A model generated the notes under the pieces. It made no database searches. It saw nothing but the letters and a program-made list of their open reading frames with translations, and was not told the DNA's origin. Shown here piece by piece: positions 33,558 to 41,902 of a stretch of DNA of 54,309 bases (position 1 is the stretch's first letter; the number at the start of each line of letters is the position of its first letter). The position numbers and the translations under genes were made by a program. This DNA comes from Paratractidigestivibacter sp003150175 (GTDB lineage Bacteria > Actinomycetota > Coriobacteriia > Coriobacteriales > Atopobiaceae): NCBI RefSeq assembly GCF_964283195.1, contig NZ_CAXYLH010000012.1, one strand, 5' to 3'.

Positions 33558-33812
33558 CTAGTCGAAGAGCTCGGAGATACTGATGCCGAGCACGTCACAG
33601 AGCGCGACCAGGGTAAAGAGCTGGGGATTCATCGGGGTGCCCGGTTTGCTCCAGCCCTTCTCGTACTTCTGGTAGGTGAAGGTGGCGATGCCCGCACGGG
33701 CGGCGACCTCCTCCTGCGTGAGCCCGCACTCGCAGCGATACTGCTTGAGGCGGCGCCCGAGCTTGAGGGAAAGCTCCAGCTCAGCAGACGATATGTCCCT
33801 CTTCTTCGGCAT
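33558..33812 (-). CDS. XRE-family transcriptional regulator
   Basis: An 84-residue single-domain Cro/CI-type DNA-binding protein. The helix-turn-helix is LKQYRCECGLTQEEVAARAGIATFTYQKYEKG (~residues 23-54), followed by NPQLFTLVALCDVLGISISELFD. There is no effector domain. Its own promoter carries an inverted repeat across the -10 box, which suggests autorepression. It lies beside the Ig-surface/kinase operon, with that operon's last gene ending 79 bases upstream, so control of a neighbour is possible but not shown. Confidence 0.9.
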   Translation of the reverse strand: MPKKRDISSAELELSLKLGRRLKQYRCECGLTQEEVAARAGIATFTYQKYEKGWSKPGTPMNPQLFTLVALCDVLGISISELFD

Positions 33813-33846
33813 GCAAAGAGGGTCGCGCCGCCGAAGTTAGTTGACC

Positions 33847-33875
33847 ACCATACCTGTATGGTATTTCGGATTCAA
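33847..33875 (-). promoter_or_regulatory. Promoter of the XRE gene with overlapping operator
   Basis: Minus strand: TTGAAT (33875-33870), 17-bp spacer, TATGGT (33852-33847). The perfect inverted repeat ACCATAC-CT-GTATGGT (33847-33862) covers the -10 box and part of the spacer, placed to block RNA polymerase. The leader to the ATG at 33812 is ~28 bases. Confidence 0.6.
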
Positions 33876-33891
33876 CATAGTATTTTTAGCG

Positions 33892-36800
33892 TTATTTCTT
33901 TGCGTGCCTCCCTCGGCCAGCCCCGATCGGCGAGGCGCAGGACAACTGCTTCTTGCGCCTGATCAGCAGATAGACAACTCCAGCGATGGTCACGACGGCA
34001 GTGAGCGCGCCGGCGACCACCCAGGCTAGGTGAAGCTCGAGGATGTCGGTCGTCACGCGGAAGCCGCTCACCCCCGCCTCGCCGCTGCGCCCCGCCAAGT
34101 CGGTCGCCACGATCCTGAGGTCGCGGTCGGTGAAGGCCGCCTCCTGGACCCGGAAGGTGTAGTTGCCGTACGCATCGCCCCTCGCCGGAACCTCCCGGCC
34201 GTCCACGAAAACCTTCACGTCCGCGATGCCGACGTTCTCGACCACCTTGAAGGAGCCCTCGCACTCGCGCGACTCGACCACGTCGCCGTCGCGGATGCTG
34301 AGGTCGGTGACCACGGGGTCGGTCGTGTCGAGGATGAAGTCGACCTCGGCCACAGACTCCCTGCCTGCGGCGCGCTCGAAATAGCCTGAGCTCGTGTTCA
34401 TGTTTTTGGCAAGGTCGTTTGAATGGACGCTCACGTGGTAACGACCGTCCTCAGAGAAGTTGCCAGCGGATATGTTGTACCGGTACAGCGCCCAGCCGCG
34501 CGAGTCGTCCGCGTCCGAGGTAGCCTCGTCGATCGAGTAGCCGGTGGCGGAAGAGCCCTCGGTCCGCGTGAGCTCGAGGGTGCTCACGCCGCGGGTGACG
34601 GCGACCCCATGCTCCTCGGACCCGACGCCGGACACGTTGACCTCCTCGACCGTGACGCCCCGGCTTTGGGTGAGATAACCGTTGTTTTGCACATACACAT
34701 CGGCGTCGACCACGCGGAAGGTCGAGCCGAAGCGGTTGACCGAGAAGGTCAGCGAGGCATCCGCCTCGTTGCCGGCGAGGTCGGTGAGGTGCGCGGTCAA
34801 GGTATAGATGTCGTCGACTTCGGGATCGCGCGTGAAGTCGGTATAGCTCACCGTGCTGCCCGAGGTGTTCTCGGAGGTCCCGGCATTGTACGAGACCTCG
34901 CCGTTCTTTGTGCCCTTGAGGCTGAAGGCCGCCCCCGCGGGATCGAAGTTCGCCTCATCCGAGAAGCTGATGGCGGGCATGACCTCGTCATTGTATGCAT
35001 GGGCGTCCTCGACGCCCGTGATCGTCACGGTCGGGGGCGTCAGGTCGACCACGAACTCGTCCGCCTTGTACGGTGTCATCTCGTTGCCCGCCTTGTCCTT
35101 GCCGGACACCGCGAGGCCGCAAGCGCCGTCGGTCGCGAACGCGACGGTCACCGTATGGGTATCGCCGTCGTCGCTCCAAACCCCGATCTCGCCCGTGGTG
35201 TCGATCCTGATGAGGCCCGGGTCGAAGTTGTGCTCAATCACGGCGACGGTCGCCGTGCGCGCGGCTTTGTAATACTTGCCGTTGCGGGCATCGTCGTTGT
35301 CGAAGTCCACGCGGACGACAGGCGCCGTGCGATCGATGGTGAACTCGCCGAGATGCGCCGTCCCATGGTTCCTGGCGGGGTCGGTGAGCTGGGCATCGAT
35401 CACGTAATGGCCGTCTTCTGCGAGGGTCTCCCCCATGCTGAACTGGTCGTAGGTGCGCCACGCGCCGTGCTCGTCGGTAAACGAGAGGCCCTCGCGCGCG
35501 GACACGCCAAGGGAGCTCGCAGGCCGCGTCCAGCTGCTCTGGGCACGACCGGCGACGCCCTCCTGCTTTGTCACGGTGAGCACGCCCTGGTCGGGCTCGT
35601 AGGCTTGAAGATACGGGAAATTGAGCTCATCGACGACGAGGCCCACGGTCTGCGGAGTGTTGTAATACCTCCCCTCCTCCGCGCCGGAGAGCATGAGCCG
35701 CGGCGCCACGGTGTCCTTGAGCAGACCCTCGGGATAAACCTTGCTCGGGTCGAAGACCGAGAGGTTCTCGACCTCCCGCTCGGTGAGCGCACGGGCCTTG
35801 CCCGTCGGCGAGATGCTCCAGTAGCGCTCGTTCTTCGCGAGGTCGCTCGCCCTGATCACCACGTCGCGATCGAACTCGTGCCCGTCCGCGAAGGCGAGCG
35901 TCGCCGTCGCCTCCGCATTGCCGATGACGGCGTCCGCCGCCACGAGGACGTCTTGGTTATAGTAGCCGTCCCCGTTGTCCGCGATGCTGACCGCTCCCAG
36001 GCCGATCTCGTCAAAGACCCGGATCGATGCGGAGGCGGCACGGTCGTAGAAGTAATAGCTCGTCGAGTAGCTGTTCGCGGGAGGAGCGCTCACGCTCGCC
36101 GAAGTGACCTCGGGAGCGGTCATGTCCACAGCGAAGGGCCCGTACGACAGCTCAGGAGCCGCTTCGTCGGGAACGTTTCCCGCAAGATCGCGCGCATGCA
36201 CAAAGAGGGACTTCCGCGCGCCCTCGCCGAAGGCGACCTTCTTTGTCCACGTGCGCGGATCCGCCGGGTCCTGCGCCCACTCCGATTCGCTCTGGGAGCC
36301 GTTGATCACCGGCGCGGACGCTGCCGCGTCGAAGTGGTCGTCCGTCACCGTGACGGTGGCCGTCACGGCGTCGTTGTAGTAATCGACGCCTTCATAGGAG
36401 TTTGCCGGGGCTTTGTCGCGCGCCACCCGGACGACGGGAGCGACGGTATCGACGATGAACTCTCCTGAGGCATAGGAGGTGATCGGGACGCCCCCGCCTT
36501 CCCTCCCGAACTCGATGGGGTGCCCGGCAAGGTCGGCGCCCTCGACCTTGAGGCTAAAGGCTTTGCCGGAGTTCCGGAACTTGATGGTCGTGGAATGCCT
36601 GGGGCCGTCGTCCTTCCAGTCGGACACCTCGCAGGACCCGTCGTCACCCCCGACGCCGATGCTCACGAGATTCTTGTCGAAGTTCTCCTCGTCCACCACG
36701 ATGGTCGCGGTGCGCTCCGCGTCGAAGCGCGCGCCATCGACCGGCTCGTCCGAGTCGAAGGCGACGGTCGCCTGGGGCGCTGTGCGATCGATGGCGAATC

Positions 36801-37263
36801 GGCATTCGGCGCACGGCACCAAGGCGTCGCCCCAAGCCATGTCGTTGATGACGACGAGGCGATAAGTCCCCTCCTCGGCCAAGGCCTTCTCGTACACGCG
36901 CGAGCCGTCGGCGAGGTCCGTGCGCGCCCAATCGTCCTGAGCAGAGCCGTTGACCAGGATCCGGGAGGCGGCATAGTCGTCGCCGGACCCGACGGTGACC
37001 TTCACGTCGACCGAGCCTTCGTCGTAGTAGTCCTTGGGCTCCTCCCCGTTGACCTCGATGGTCGCCCCGGGTTCCTTGACGACAGTGCCGGGGACGTCGA
37101 TTCCGGGAGCTTCGTCGCCGAGCCCGAAACCTGGGCCTCCTATCGCGCCTGCCGCCGGCACCGCGACCGCGGCGGCGACGGCGAGGCTCGTGGCAACGAC
37201 GCCCGCAGCGACGCGGCCACGAACTCCGCGGGGTTTCTTTGCCTGTTTTTGCTCAACGCCCAT
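33892..37263 (-). CDS. Large Ig-like repeat cell-surface protein
   Basis: A 1,123-residue exported protein. The N-terminus is a signal peptide (KKPRGVRGRVAAGVVATSLAVAAAVAVPAAGA). About eight Ig-like beta modules of ~110-150 residues follow, most opening with D-x-T-(A/P)-P-x-V (DRTAPQATV, DTVAPVVRV, DMTAPEVT, DTVAPRLML, DRTAPVVRV, DLTPPTVTI, DTTDPVVT). Several share YYN..RTATV.V.E.NFD. Near the C-terminus one transmembrane helix (HLAWVVAGALTAVVTIAGVVYLLI) is followed by RRKK and a basic tail, so it is membrane-anchored with no LPXTG motif. It is the last gene of the PP2C-kinase operon, seven bases after the small membrane gene. An adhesin or kinase-linked sensor role is inferred. Confidence 0.8.
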   Translation of the reverse strand: MGVEQKQAKKPRGVRGRVAAGVVATSLAVAAAVAVPAAGAIGGPGFGLGDEAPGIDVPGTVVKEPGATIEVNGEEPKDYYDEGSVDVKVTVGSGDDYAASRILVNGSAQDDWARTDLADGSRVYEKALAEEGTYRLVVINDMAWGDALVPCAECRFAIDRTAPQATVAFDSDEPVDGARFDAERTATIVVDEENFDKNLVSIGVGGDDGSCEVSDWKDDGPRHSTTIKFRNSGKAFSLKVEGADLAGHPIEFGREGGGVPITSYASGEFIVDTVAPVVRVARDKAPANSYEGVDYYNDAVTATVTVTDDHFDAAASAPVINGSQSESEWAQDPADPRTWTKKVAFGEGARKSLFVHARDLAGNVPDEAAPELSYGPFAVDMTAPEVTSASVSAPPANSYSTSYYFYDRAASASIRVFDEIGLGAVSIADNGDGYYNQDVLVAADAVIGNAEATATLAFADGHEFDRDVVIRASDLAKNERYWSISPTGKARALTEREVENLSVFDPSKVYPEGLLKDTVAPRLMLSGAEEGRYYNTPQTVGLVVDELNFPYLQAYEPDQGVLTVTKQEGVAGRAQSSWTRPASSLGVSAREGLSFTDEHGAWRTYDQFSMGETLAEDGHYVIDAQLTDPARNHGTAHLGEFTIDRTAPVVRVDFDNDDARNGKYYKAARTATVAVIEHNFDPGLIRIDTTGEIGVWSDDGDTHTVTVAFATDGACGLAVSGKDKAGNEMTPYKADEFVVDLTPPTVTITGVEDAHAYNDEVMPAISFSDEANFDPAGAAFSLKGTKNGEVSYNAGTSENTSGSTVSYTDFTRDPEVDDIYTLTAHLTDLAGNEADASLTFSVNRFGSTFRVVDADVYVQNNGYLTQSRGVTVEEVNVSGVGSEEHGVAVTRGVSTLELTRTEGSSATGYSIDEATSDADDSRGWALYRYNISAGNFSEDGRYHVSVHSNDLAKNMNTSSGYFERAAGRESVAEVDFILDTTDPVVTDLSIRDGDVVESRECEGSFKVVENVGIADVKVFVDGREVPARGDAYGNYTFRVQEAAFTDRDLRIVATDLAGRSGEAGVSGFRVTTDILELHLAWVVAGALTAVVTIAGVVYLLIRRKKQLSCASPIGAGRGRHAKK

Positions 37264-37269
37264 GGATGG

Positions 37270-37566
37270 TCACTCCCCTATGGTCTTCTCGCTGGTGACG
37301 GCGATTTCCCTGCGGATGATGCGGAACTCGATCGGGGCCGGCGCCGCCGGGGGCACGGTCCCCTTGACGCGGCGCGCGCCCTGATGCGAGGCCCCGGCGG
37401 CACCGGGGGCGCGCGGTGAGGCGCCGCGCGCTCGCTTCCCCGCGAGGTCGTCCTTGACGCCGCGGATATCGAGGACGCAGTAGGCACGGACCGCCGCCAT
37501 GGCCAGGGCAGCCGAGGCCACGATCAGGGCGATGCCCACGATGCGAAGGAAGCCCTGGGCGCTCAT
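37270..37566 (-). CDS. Small single-pass membrane protein
   Basis: A 98-residue protein, not recognised. It has one N-terminal helix (LRIVGIALIVASAALAMAAVRAYCVL), then a basic, Arg/Ala/Gly/Pro-rich linker and a short IEFRIIRREIAVTSEKTIGE end. The ATG overlaps the kinase stop by four bases (ATGA), and the surface-protein gene begins seven bases after its stop. This placement supports a real gene linking kinase and surface protein, perhaps as an adaptor; that role is inference. Confidence 0.65.
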   Translation of the reverse strand: MSAQGFLRIVGIALIVASAALAMAAVRAYCVLDIRGVKDDLAGKRARGASPRAPGAAGASHQGARRVKGTVPPAAPAPIEFRIIRREIAVTSEKTIGE

Positions 37567-39413
37567 CTCGCCGTCTCCCTCGCAGGAGCCCCGCCCGCGG
37601 AGGTGCCGTCCCCAGCGCCCTCATGCGCGGCGCTCTTCTGCGGCGCCGTCGCGCCGGCGCTCTCGTAGGCGCGGGCGATGTTCTCCGCGGCGGCAGCGCG
37701 GGCCCCTTCCGAGACGATGGAGTCGCAGATCCGCCGCGCCTTCTGGCTCGACGCGGCCTCGCGCGCGAGCCCCTCCGCCATCTGAGTCGCCTTGGCGAGC
37801 AGCGCTTGCGCCTGATCGCGCGCGACGCCCGCGCGCCTGAAGCCGTTCAGGTAGGTCGGGGAAGAAACCGCCTGGTTGATGAGGGAGCAGAGCCGCAGGC
37901 GGGCCATCACCGGGTCGTCATCGGAAAGCCCGTCGAACGCCTCCTCAAGCGACTGCCAGTACCCCTCGTAGACGTTTCCCTCGAAGCCCTCGAGCGTCGC
38001 CTGCGAGAGCCTCTGGTAGAACTCGCCGATGGTCACGTATACCTGCGCCGACGATCTCTCGGAGGCGGTGAGCGCGCAGCCCTTGCCCGATGAGGCGCGA
38101 GCATCGTGCGAATCGACGGCCGCCTGGAACCACTGCGCCGCCTGGATGCCCGCGCTCATGGCGTAGTCGCGCGACTCGTCTGCATCGGCCTGCTCGTAGT
38201 ACACGTAGTACAGCGTCCCGATGTCGTAGCAGAGCTTCGCGTAGCCGTCCGCGCCCTCGACGTCGGCGAGGTGCGCGCCCATGAGCCCCTGCAGGCGGGA
38301 CGCCTCCGCGATCGAGAAGTCCTGGTCGGCCTTATAGACCCTGTTGACCAGCTCGGAATACGCCTCCGTCCGCGCGGGGTCGACCCCGATCGCGTCGACG
38401 TAGCACCCCTCCGCGGGTGAGGCGCCGTCCGCCCCCGCAAAATCCGTGCTCGCCGCGCGGGCGGAGGCGAGGTAGGCGTCGTAGGTCGTGTTCCTGAGGT
38501 AGGCCGACGCGCCGAGGCACGAGGCGCCCACGGCAAAAAGACACGCGGCGGCTCCCCGCAGCGCGCCGAAGAGGCGGAGCTTTCGCCTGAGCGCGCCCCG
38601 GTAGGCCCCGGTGAGCTTCTCGTGGTTCTCGAGGTCATAGCGCATGTCCGCAGCCGTTTGGTACCGGTCGTCGGGGTTTGCCTGCGTGGCCTTAGCGATG
38701 ATGTGCTCGAGCCCCTCGGAGAGCCGCGGGTCGATCTGGCGGATGGGCCTCCAGTAGGCCTCCTTCGAGGCCGCATGCCCGGTCACGAGCACATAGAGCG
38801 TCACGCCGAGGGAGTAGATGTCCGTCCTCGCATCGGTCTGGGCCTCATGGGAGAACTGCTCCGGCGCGGCATAGCCCCTCGTGCCGAGGATCTTCGTGTC
38901 GGAGGTCTTTCCTTCTTTGTACTCGCGCGCGATCCCGAAGTCGATGAGGCGGACCGTCCCGTCTTCGCGAAGCATGATGTTCGCCGGCTTCATGTCGCGG
39001 TAGATGATGGGAGGCGTCCTCGAGTGCAGGTACTCGAGGACTTCGCAGAGCTGGATCCCCCAGCCGATCACGTCCCGCTCGGCCATCGGGCGCCCGGCGG
39101 CGCGCATGGCCTGTTTGAGCGAGGTCCCCTCGACGTAGTCCATGACGACGAAGATGGTCTTGCCGTCCTCGATGATGTCCACGACTCGCGGCAGCATCGG
39201 GTGGTCGAGGCGCTTCATGAGGTTCGCCTCGGTGATGAGGCTCTGCACGACGACCTCGTTGTTCGCGTCGCGCGCCGTCCGGCCGATCTCCTTGACGGCC
39301 CAGAGCTTGTTCAGGCGCCGGTCGCGCGCGAGCCATACGCGCGACATGCCGCCCTGCCCCACGAGCGAGAGGACCTCGTACTTGCCGTCGATGATGTCGC
39401 CGATCCGTGCCAA
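37563..39413 (-). CDS. Membrane Ser/Thr protein kinase with non-PASTA ectodomain
   Basis: A 616-residue Hanks-type kinase. Domain ~1-265 has the Gly loop VGQGGMSRV, VAIK-type WAVKEIG, catalytic loop IIYRDMKPANIML (Tyr replaces His of HRD), IDFGIARE (DFG), and the GTRGYAAPEQF activation segment end. A transmembrane helix (~285-310) follows a basic KLRLFGALRG segment. The ~300-residue outer part is helical, Ala/Tyr/Asp-rich, with a TPR-like feel and no PASTA or Ig repeats. It starts with TTG 39413, directly before the kinase fold, two bases after the PP2C stop, so coupling is likely. Confidence 0.9.
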   Translation of the reverse strand: MARIGDIIDGKYEVLSLVGQGGMSRVWLARDRRLNKLWAVKEIGRTARDANNEVVVQSLITEANLMKRLDHPMLPRVVDIIEDGKTIFVVMDYVEGTSLKQAMRAAGRPMAERDVIGWGIQLCEVLEYLHSRTPPIIYRDMKPANIMLREDGTVRLIDFGIAREYKEGKTSDTKILGTRGYAAPEQFSHEAQTDARTDIYSLGVTLYVLVTGHAASKEAYWRPIRQIDPRLSEGLEHIIAKATQANPDDRYQTAADMRYDLENHEKLTGAYRGALRRKLRLFGALRGAAACLFAVGASCLGASAYLRNTTYDAYLASARAASTDFAGADGASPAEGCYVDAIGVDPARTEAYSELVNRVYKADQDFSIAEASRLQGLMGAHLADVEGADGYAKLCYDIGTLYYVYYEQADADESRDYAMSAGIQAAQWFQAAVDSHDARASSGKGCALTASERSSAQVYVTIGEFYQRLSQATLEGFEGNVYEGYWQSLEEAFDGLSDDDPVMARLRLCSLINQAVSSPTYLNGFRRAGVARDQAQALLAKATQMAEGLAREAASSQKARRICDSIVSEGARAAAAENIARAYESAGATAPQKSAAHEGAGDGTSAGGAPARETAR

Positions 39414-39415
39414 GG

Positions 39416-40321
39416 CTACTCAGCCCCCAGGCCAACGGTCGGCTCGTCGTCCGCCTCGGGCGCCGAGGGCGAGAAGGACGCGCAGCACAGCTCCGTCGGC
39501 TGGTCGTCCGACGCCGAGGCCGGCGAAAACGGGCCTGGCTGGCCCACATGCAGGCAGGTCGCGGTGATGTTGTCCTTCTCGCCGGCGTCGAGCACGCGGG
39601 CCATGGCATCGGCTATTGAGATCCTCAGGGCATCCTCCGTCGCATGCGGCCCGTCCGCGAAGGCGCGCAGGAGCCCGCCTTCGCCGAGCCTGCGGTAGAA
39701 CCCGTCGCATGCGACGACGAAGGTGTCCCCTTCCTTGGCTTCTCCCAGGTAAAACGCGGGGTCCGCTGCCTCCTGAGCCCCCAGGGCCTGGAGGATCATC
39801 GAGCCCCTCGGATGGACGAGCGCCGCCTCGGCGGAGATCCTGCCCGCCTCGACCTCGCGCTGGATGAGGGTCTGGTCGCGCGTCAACTGCTCGCAGGAGC
39901 CTCCCCGGACCCGGTACGCGCGGCAGTCGCCGACATGCCCGATCGCGAAACGGCGCCCAAAGACGAGAAGCGCCGTCAGGGTAGTGCCCATGCGCACATT
40001 GAGGTCGCGGCTATAGCGCCACATGCGCGCGTTGAGGTCGGCGAGGAGGGCGCCCCATTCCTCCCCGATGGGCCTGAGGTCGACGGCTCCGCCGCGCGCG
40101 TTCTTCGCGGCATAGGCGGGAAGCGCCCCCTCGAACCATCGGGAGAGCTCCCGGATGGCGGCGGAGCTCGCGACCTCCCCGCTCGCGAGGCCGCCCACGC
40201 CGTCGCAGACGGCGAGAAGCGCCGCGTCGCCGAGGGAGGTCTCGGCGCTCAGCGCGCAGTACGCGTCCTGATTGATGCTCTTCGCCGCGCCGACGAACGT
40301 TTGGCCGCAGACGGTGATCAT
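39416..40321 (-). CDS. PP2C-family protein phosphatase
   Basis: A 301-residue PPM phosphatase that would reverse the kinase encoded next to it. The metal-binding residues are intact: INQDAYC, LLAVCDGVGG, FAIGHVGDCRAYRV, FVVACDGFYRRL and GEKDNITATCLHV. The C-terminal ~40 residues are Ser/Asp/Glu-rich and variable. ATG 40321 has AAGGAGGGGAGG upstream. It is first in the operon PP2C-kinase-small membrane protein-Ig surface protein, with the 11-bp boxes 82-114 bases upstream of its start. Confidence 0.93.
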   Translation of the reverse strand: MITVCGQTFVGAAKSINQDAYCALSAETSLGDAALLAVCDGVGGLASGEVASSAAIRELSRWFEGALPAYAAKNARGGAVDLRPIGEEWGALLADLNARMWRYSRDLNVRMGTTLTALLVFGRRFAIGHVGDCRAYRVRGGSCEQLTRDQTLIQREVEAGRISAEAALVHPRGSMILQALGAQEAADPAFYLGEAKEGDTFVVACDGFYRRLGEGGLLRAFADGPHATEDALRISIADAMARVLDAGEKDNITATCLHVGQPGPFSPASASDDQPTELCCASFSPSAPEADDEPTVGLGAE

Positions 40322-40402
40322 GTCGAGCCTCCCCTCCTTGAAGACGCCGAGCGCATCGACGCCGAATGGAGGGCCAGCTTAGGGCACGCCCCTTCCCGGA
40401 AC

Positions 40403-40435
40403 CTGACGGGTAACTTGCCGCAAGCTTACGGGTAT
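40403..40435 (-). promoter_or_regulatory. Three tandem 11-bp boxes upstream of the PP2C-kinase operon
   Basis: Plus-strand CTGACGGGTAA (40403-40413), CTTGCCGCAAG (40414-40424) and CTTACGGGTAT (40425-40435) abut with an 11-bp period. The outer two match the boxes at 29799-29831; the middle is degenerate. On the coding strand the outer boxes read TACCCGT(A/C)AG spaced 22 bp, which recalls direct-repeat response-regulator sites such as LytTR, though no regulator is identified. The rest of the 309-base gap holds only the arg terminator and no gene. Confidence 0.6.
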
Positions 40436-40566
40436 CTCCCGTCGCGCCTGCCGACGTCGGAGAACGCACAGGTCGGCGCGCGGCGGCGCCCGACCGCCTT
40501 TCGCGGGAAGATAAAAGCAGATATCTCCTGCGAGCTGATTTCCACAGGGTGCCCACAACTTCACGC

Positions 40567-40596
40567 AAAAAAGCCCCGGGAACCGTCCCGGGGCTT
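40567..40596 (-). terminator. Rho-independent terminator of the arg operon
   Basis: AAGCCCCGGGA (40571-40581) pairs with TCCCGGGGCTT (40586-40596) with a 4-nt loop, and on the minus strand is followed by six T's (40572-40567, partly in the stem). It lies 35 bases after the argD stop. Confidence 0.9.
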
Positions 40597-40630
40597 TGCT
40601 TCGAGCTCTGGTATCGAGTGGGCGCGGGCG

Positions 40631-41890
40631 CTACGCGAGCTTCCGGATGAGCGCCTCCAGCTTGTCCATGCCCTCGTCGACCTGCTCGCGCGTGATCACC
40701 AGCGGCGGCAGGAAACGCAGGATGGAGTCGCCGATGTGGTTGAGGACGAGGCCCTCGGCCAGGCCCTCGTCCACGAGCTGGCAGGCGATGGGCACGTCGA
40801 GCTGGGCGCCGCGCATGAGGCCGCGGCCGCGGACCTCGGTGACGTGCGGCATGGCCTGCAGGCGGTGGCGCAGGTGCTTGCCCACGGCGATGACGTGCTC
40901 GCCCATGTCCTCCGCGCGCAGGGTGTCGATCGTGGCGCGCGCCGCGGCAACCGCCAGGGCGTTGCCGCCGAAGGTCGAGCCGTGATCGCCCGGGCGCATG
41001 AGGCCTGCGACCTTGGTGCGGGCGGCGACGGCGCCCATCGGGAAGCCGTCGGCGATGCCCTTGGCCATGGTCACGATGTCGGGAACGATGCCCGCGCGCT
41101 GGAAGCTGAAGGGCGATCCGCAGCGGAAGAAGCCCGTCTGGACCTCATCGATGATGAGCATGAGGTTCTTCTCGCGGCACAGGTCGGCGACGTCGCGCAG
41201 GTAGTCGTAGCCGGCGGGCCACACGCCGCCCTCGCCCTGGACGCACTCGAGCATGACGGCGCAGACGGGGCCGCACTCGGGCGTCGGGTTCTCGACGGCG
41301 CTGCGCAGGGCATCGATGTCGTTCAGGTCGACGGAGGCGAAGCCGGCGGGCATCGGGCGGAAGGTCTCGTGGAACCTGTCTTGGCCGGTGGCGGCGAGCG
41401 TCGCCAGGGTGCGGCCATGGAAGGACTTCTTTGCGCTGACCACGCCAAAGGCGCCGTCGAGCTTGACCTCGCCCCAGCGGCGGGCGAGCTTGATGGCGCC
41501 CTCGTTGGCCTCTGCGCCGGAGTTCGCGAAGAAGGTCTTCCAGGTGACGGCGGCAGAGCCCGTGTCGTGGCCGGATTCGTCGGTGATGCGCGAGAGCAGG
41601 GTCGAGAGCCCGTTGGCGACCTCGCCGCGGTTCTCGACGTAGAAGTAGTTCCCGACCTGCCAGAGCTTATCGGCCTGCTCCTTCAGCGCGGCGACCACGG
41701 CAGGGTGGCAGTGGCCGAGCGAGGCGCAGCCGATGCCGCCGAGGAAGTCGAGATAATCGTTGCCCTCGGAGTCGGTGAGGACCGCGCCCGAGGCGCGGAC
41801 GAACTCGACGGGCAGGCGGCCGTAGGTGCCGAGCACGTACTCGTCGTCGAGCGCCTTGATGTTGGCGGGCACAGTGGAGAAATCAGACAT
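40631..41890 (-). CDS. argD: Acetylornithine aminotransferase
   Basis: A PLP enzyme converting N-acetylglutamate semialdehyde and glutamate to N-acetylornithine, step four of arginine synthesis. The 419 residues carry FLGGIGCASLGHCHP, ANSGAEANEGAIKLAR, KKSFHGRTLATLAATGQ, the PLP-contacting LIIDEVQTGFFRCG, and the Schiff-base Lys in VTMAKGIADGFPMGAV, then GSTFGGNALAVAAA. It is last in argC-argJ-argB-argD and ends at a strong terminator. Confidence 0.95.
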   Translation of the reverse strand: MSDFSTVPANIKALDDEYVLGTYGRLPVEFVRASGAVLTDSEGNDYLDFLGGIGCASLGHCHPAVVAALKEQADKLWQVGNYFYVENRGEVANGLSTLLSRITDESGHDTGSAAVTWKTFFANSGAEANEGAIKLARRWGEVKLDGAFGVVSAKKSFHGRTLATLAATGQDRFHETFRPMPAGFASVDLNDIDALRSAVENPTPECGPVCAVMLECVQGEGGVWPAGYDYLRDVADLCREKNLMLIIDEVQTGFFRCGSPFSFQRAGIVPDIVTMAKGIADGFPMGAVAARTKVAGLMRPGDHGSTFGGNALAVAAARATIDTLRAEDMGEHVIAVGKHLRHRLQAMPHVTEVRGRGLMRGAQLDVPIACQLVDEGLAEGLVLNHIGDSILRFLPPLVITREQVDEGMDKLEALIRKLA

Positions 41891-41902
41891 GCGGGCTTCT
41901 TT

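Noticed and set aside
37504..37566. The 98-codon membrane frame as a chance open frame
   Set aside because: The rejection idea was dropped: ATGA overlap with the kinase, a clear membrane helix and tight spacing to the next gene support a real gene, so it is listed.
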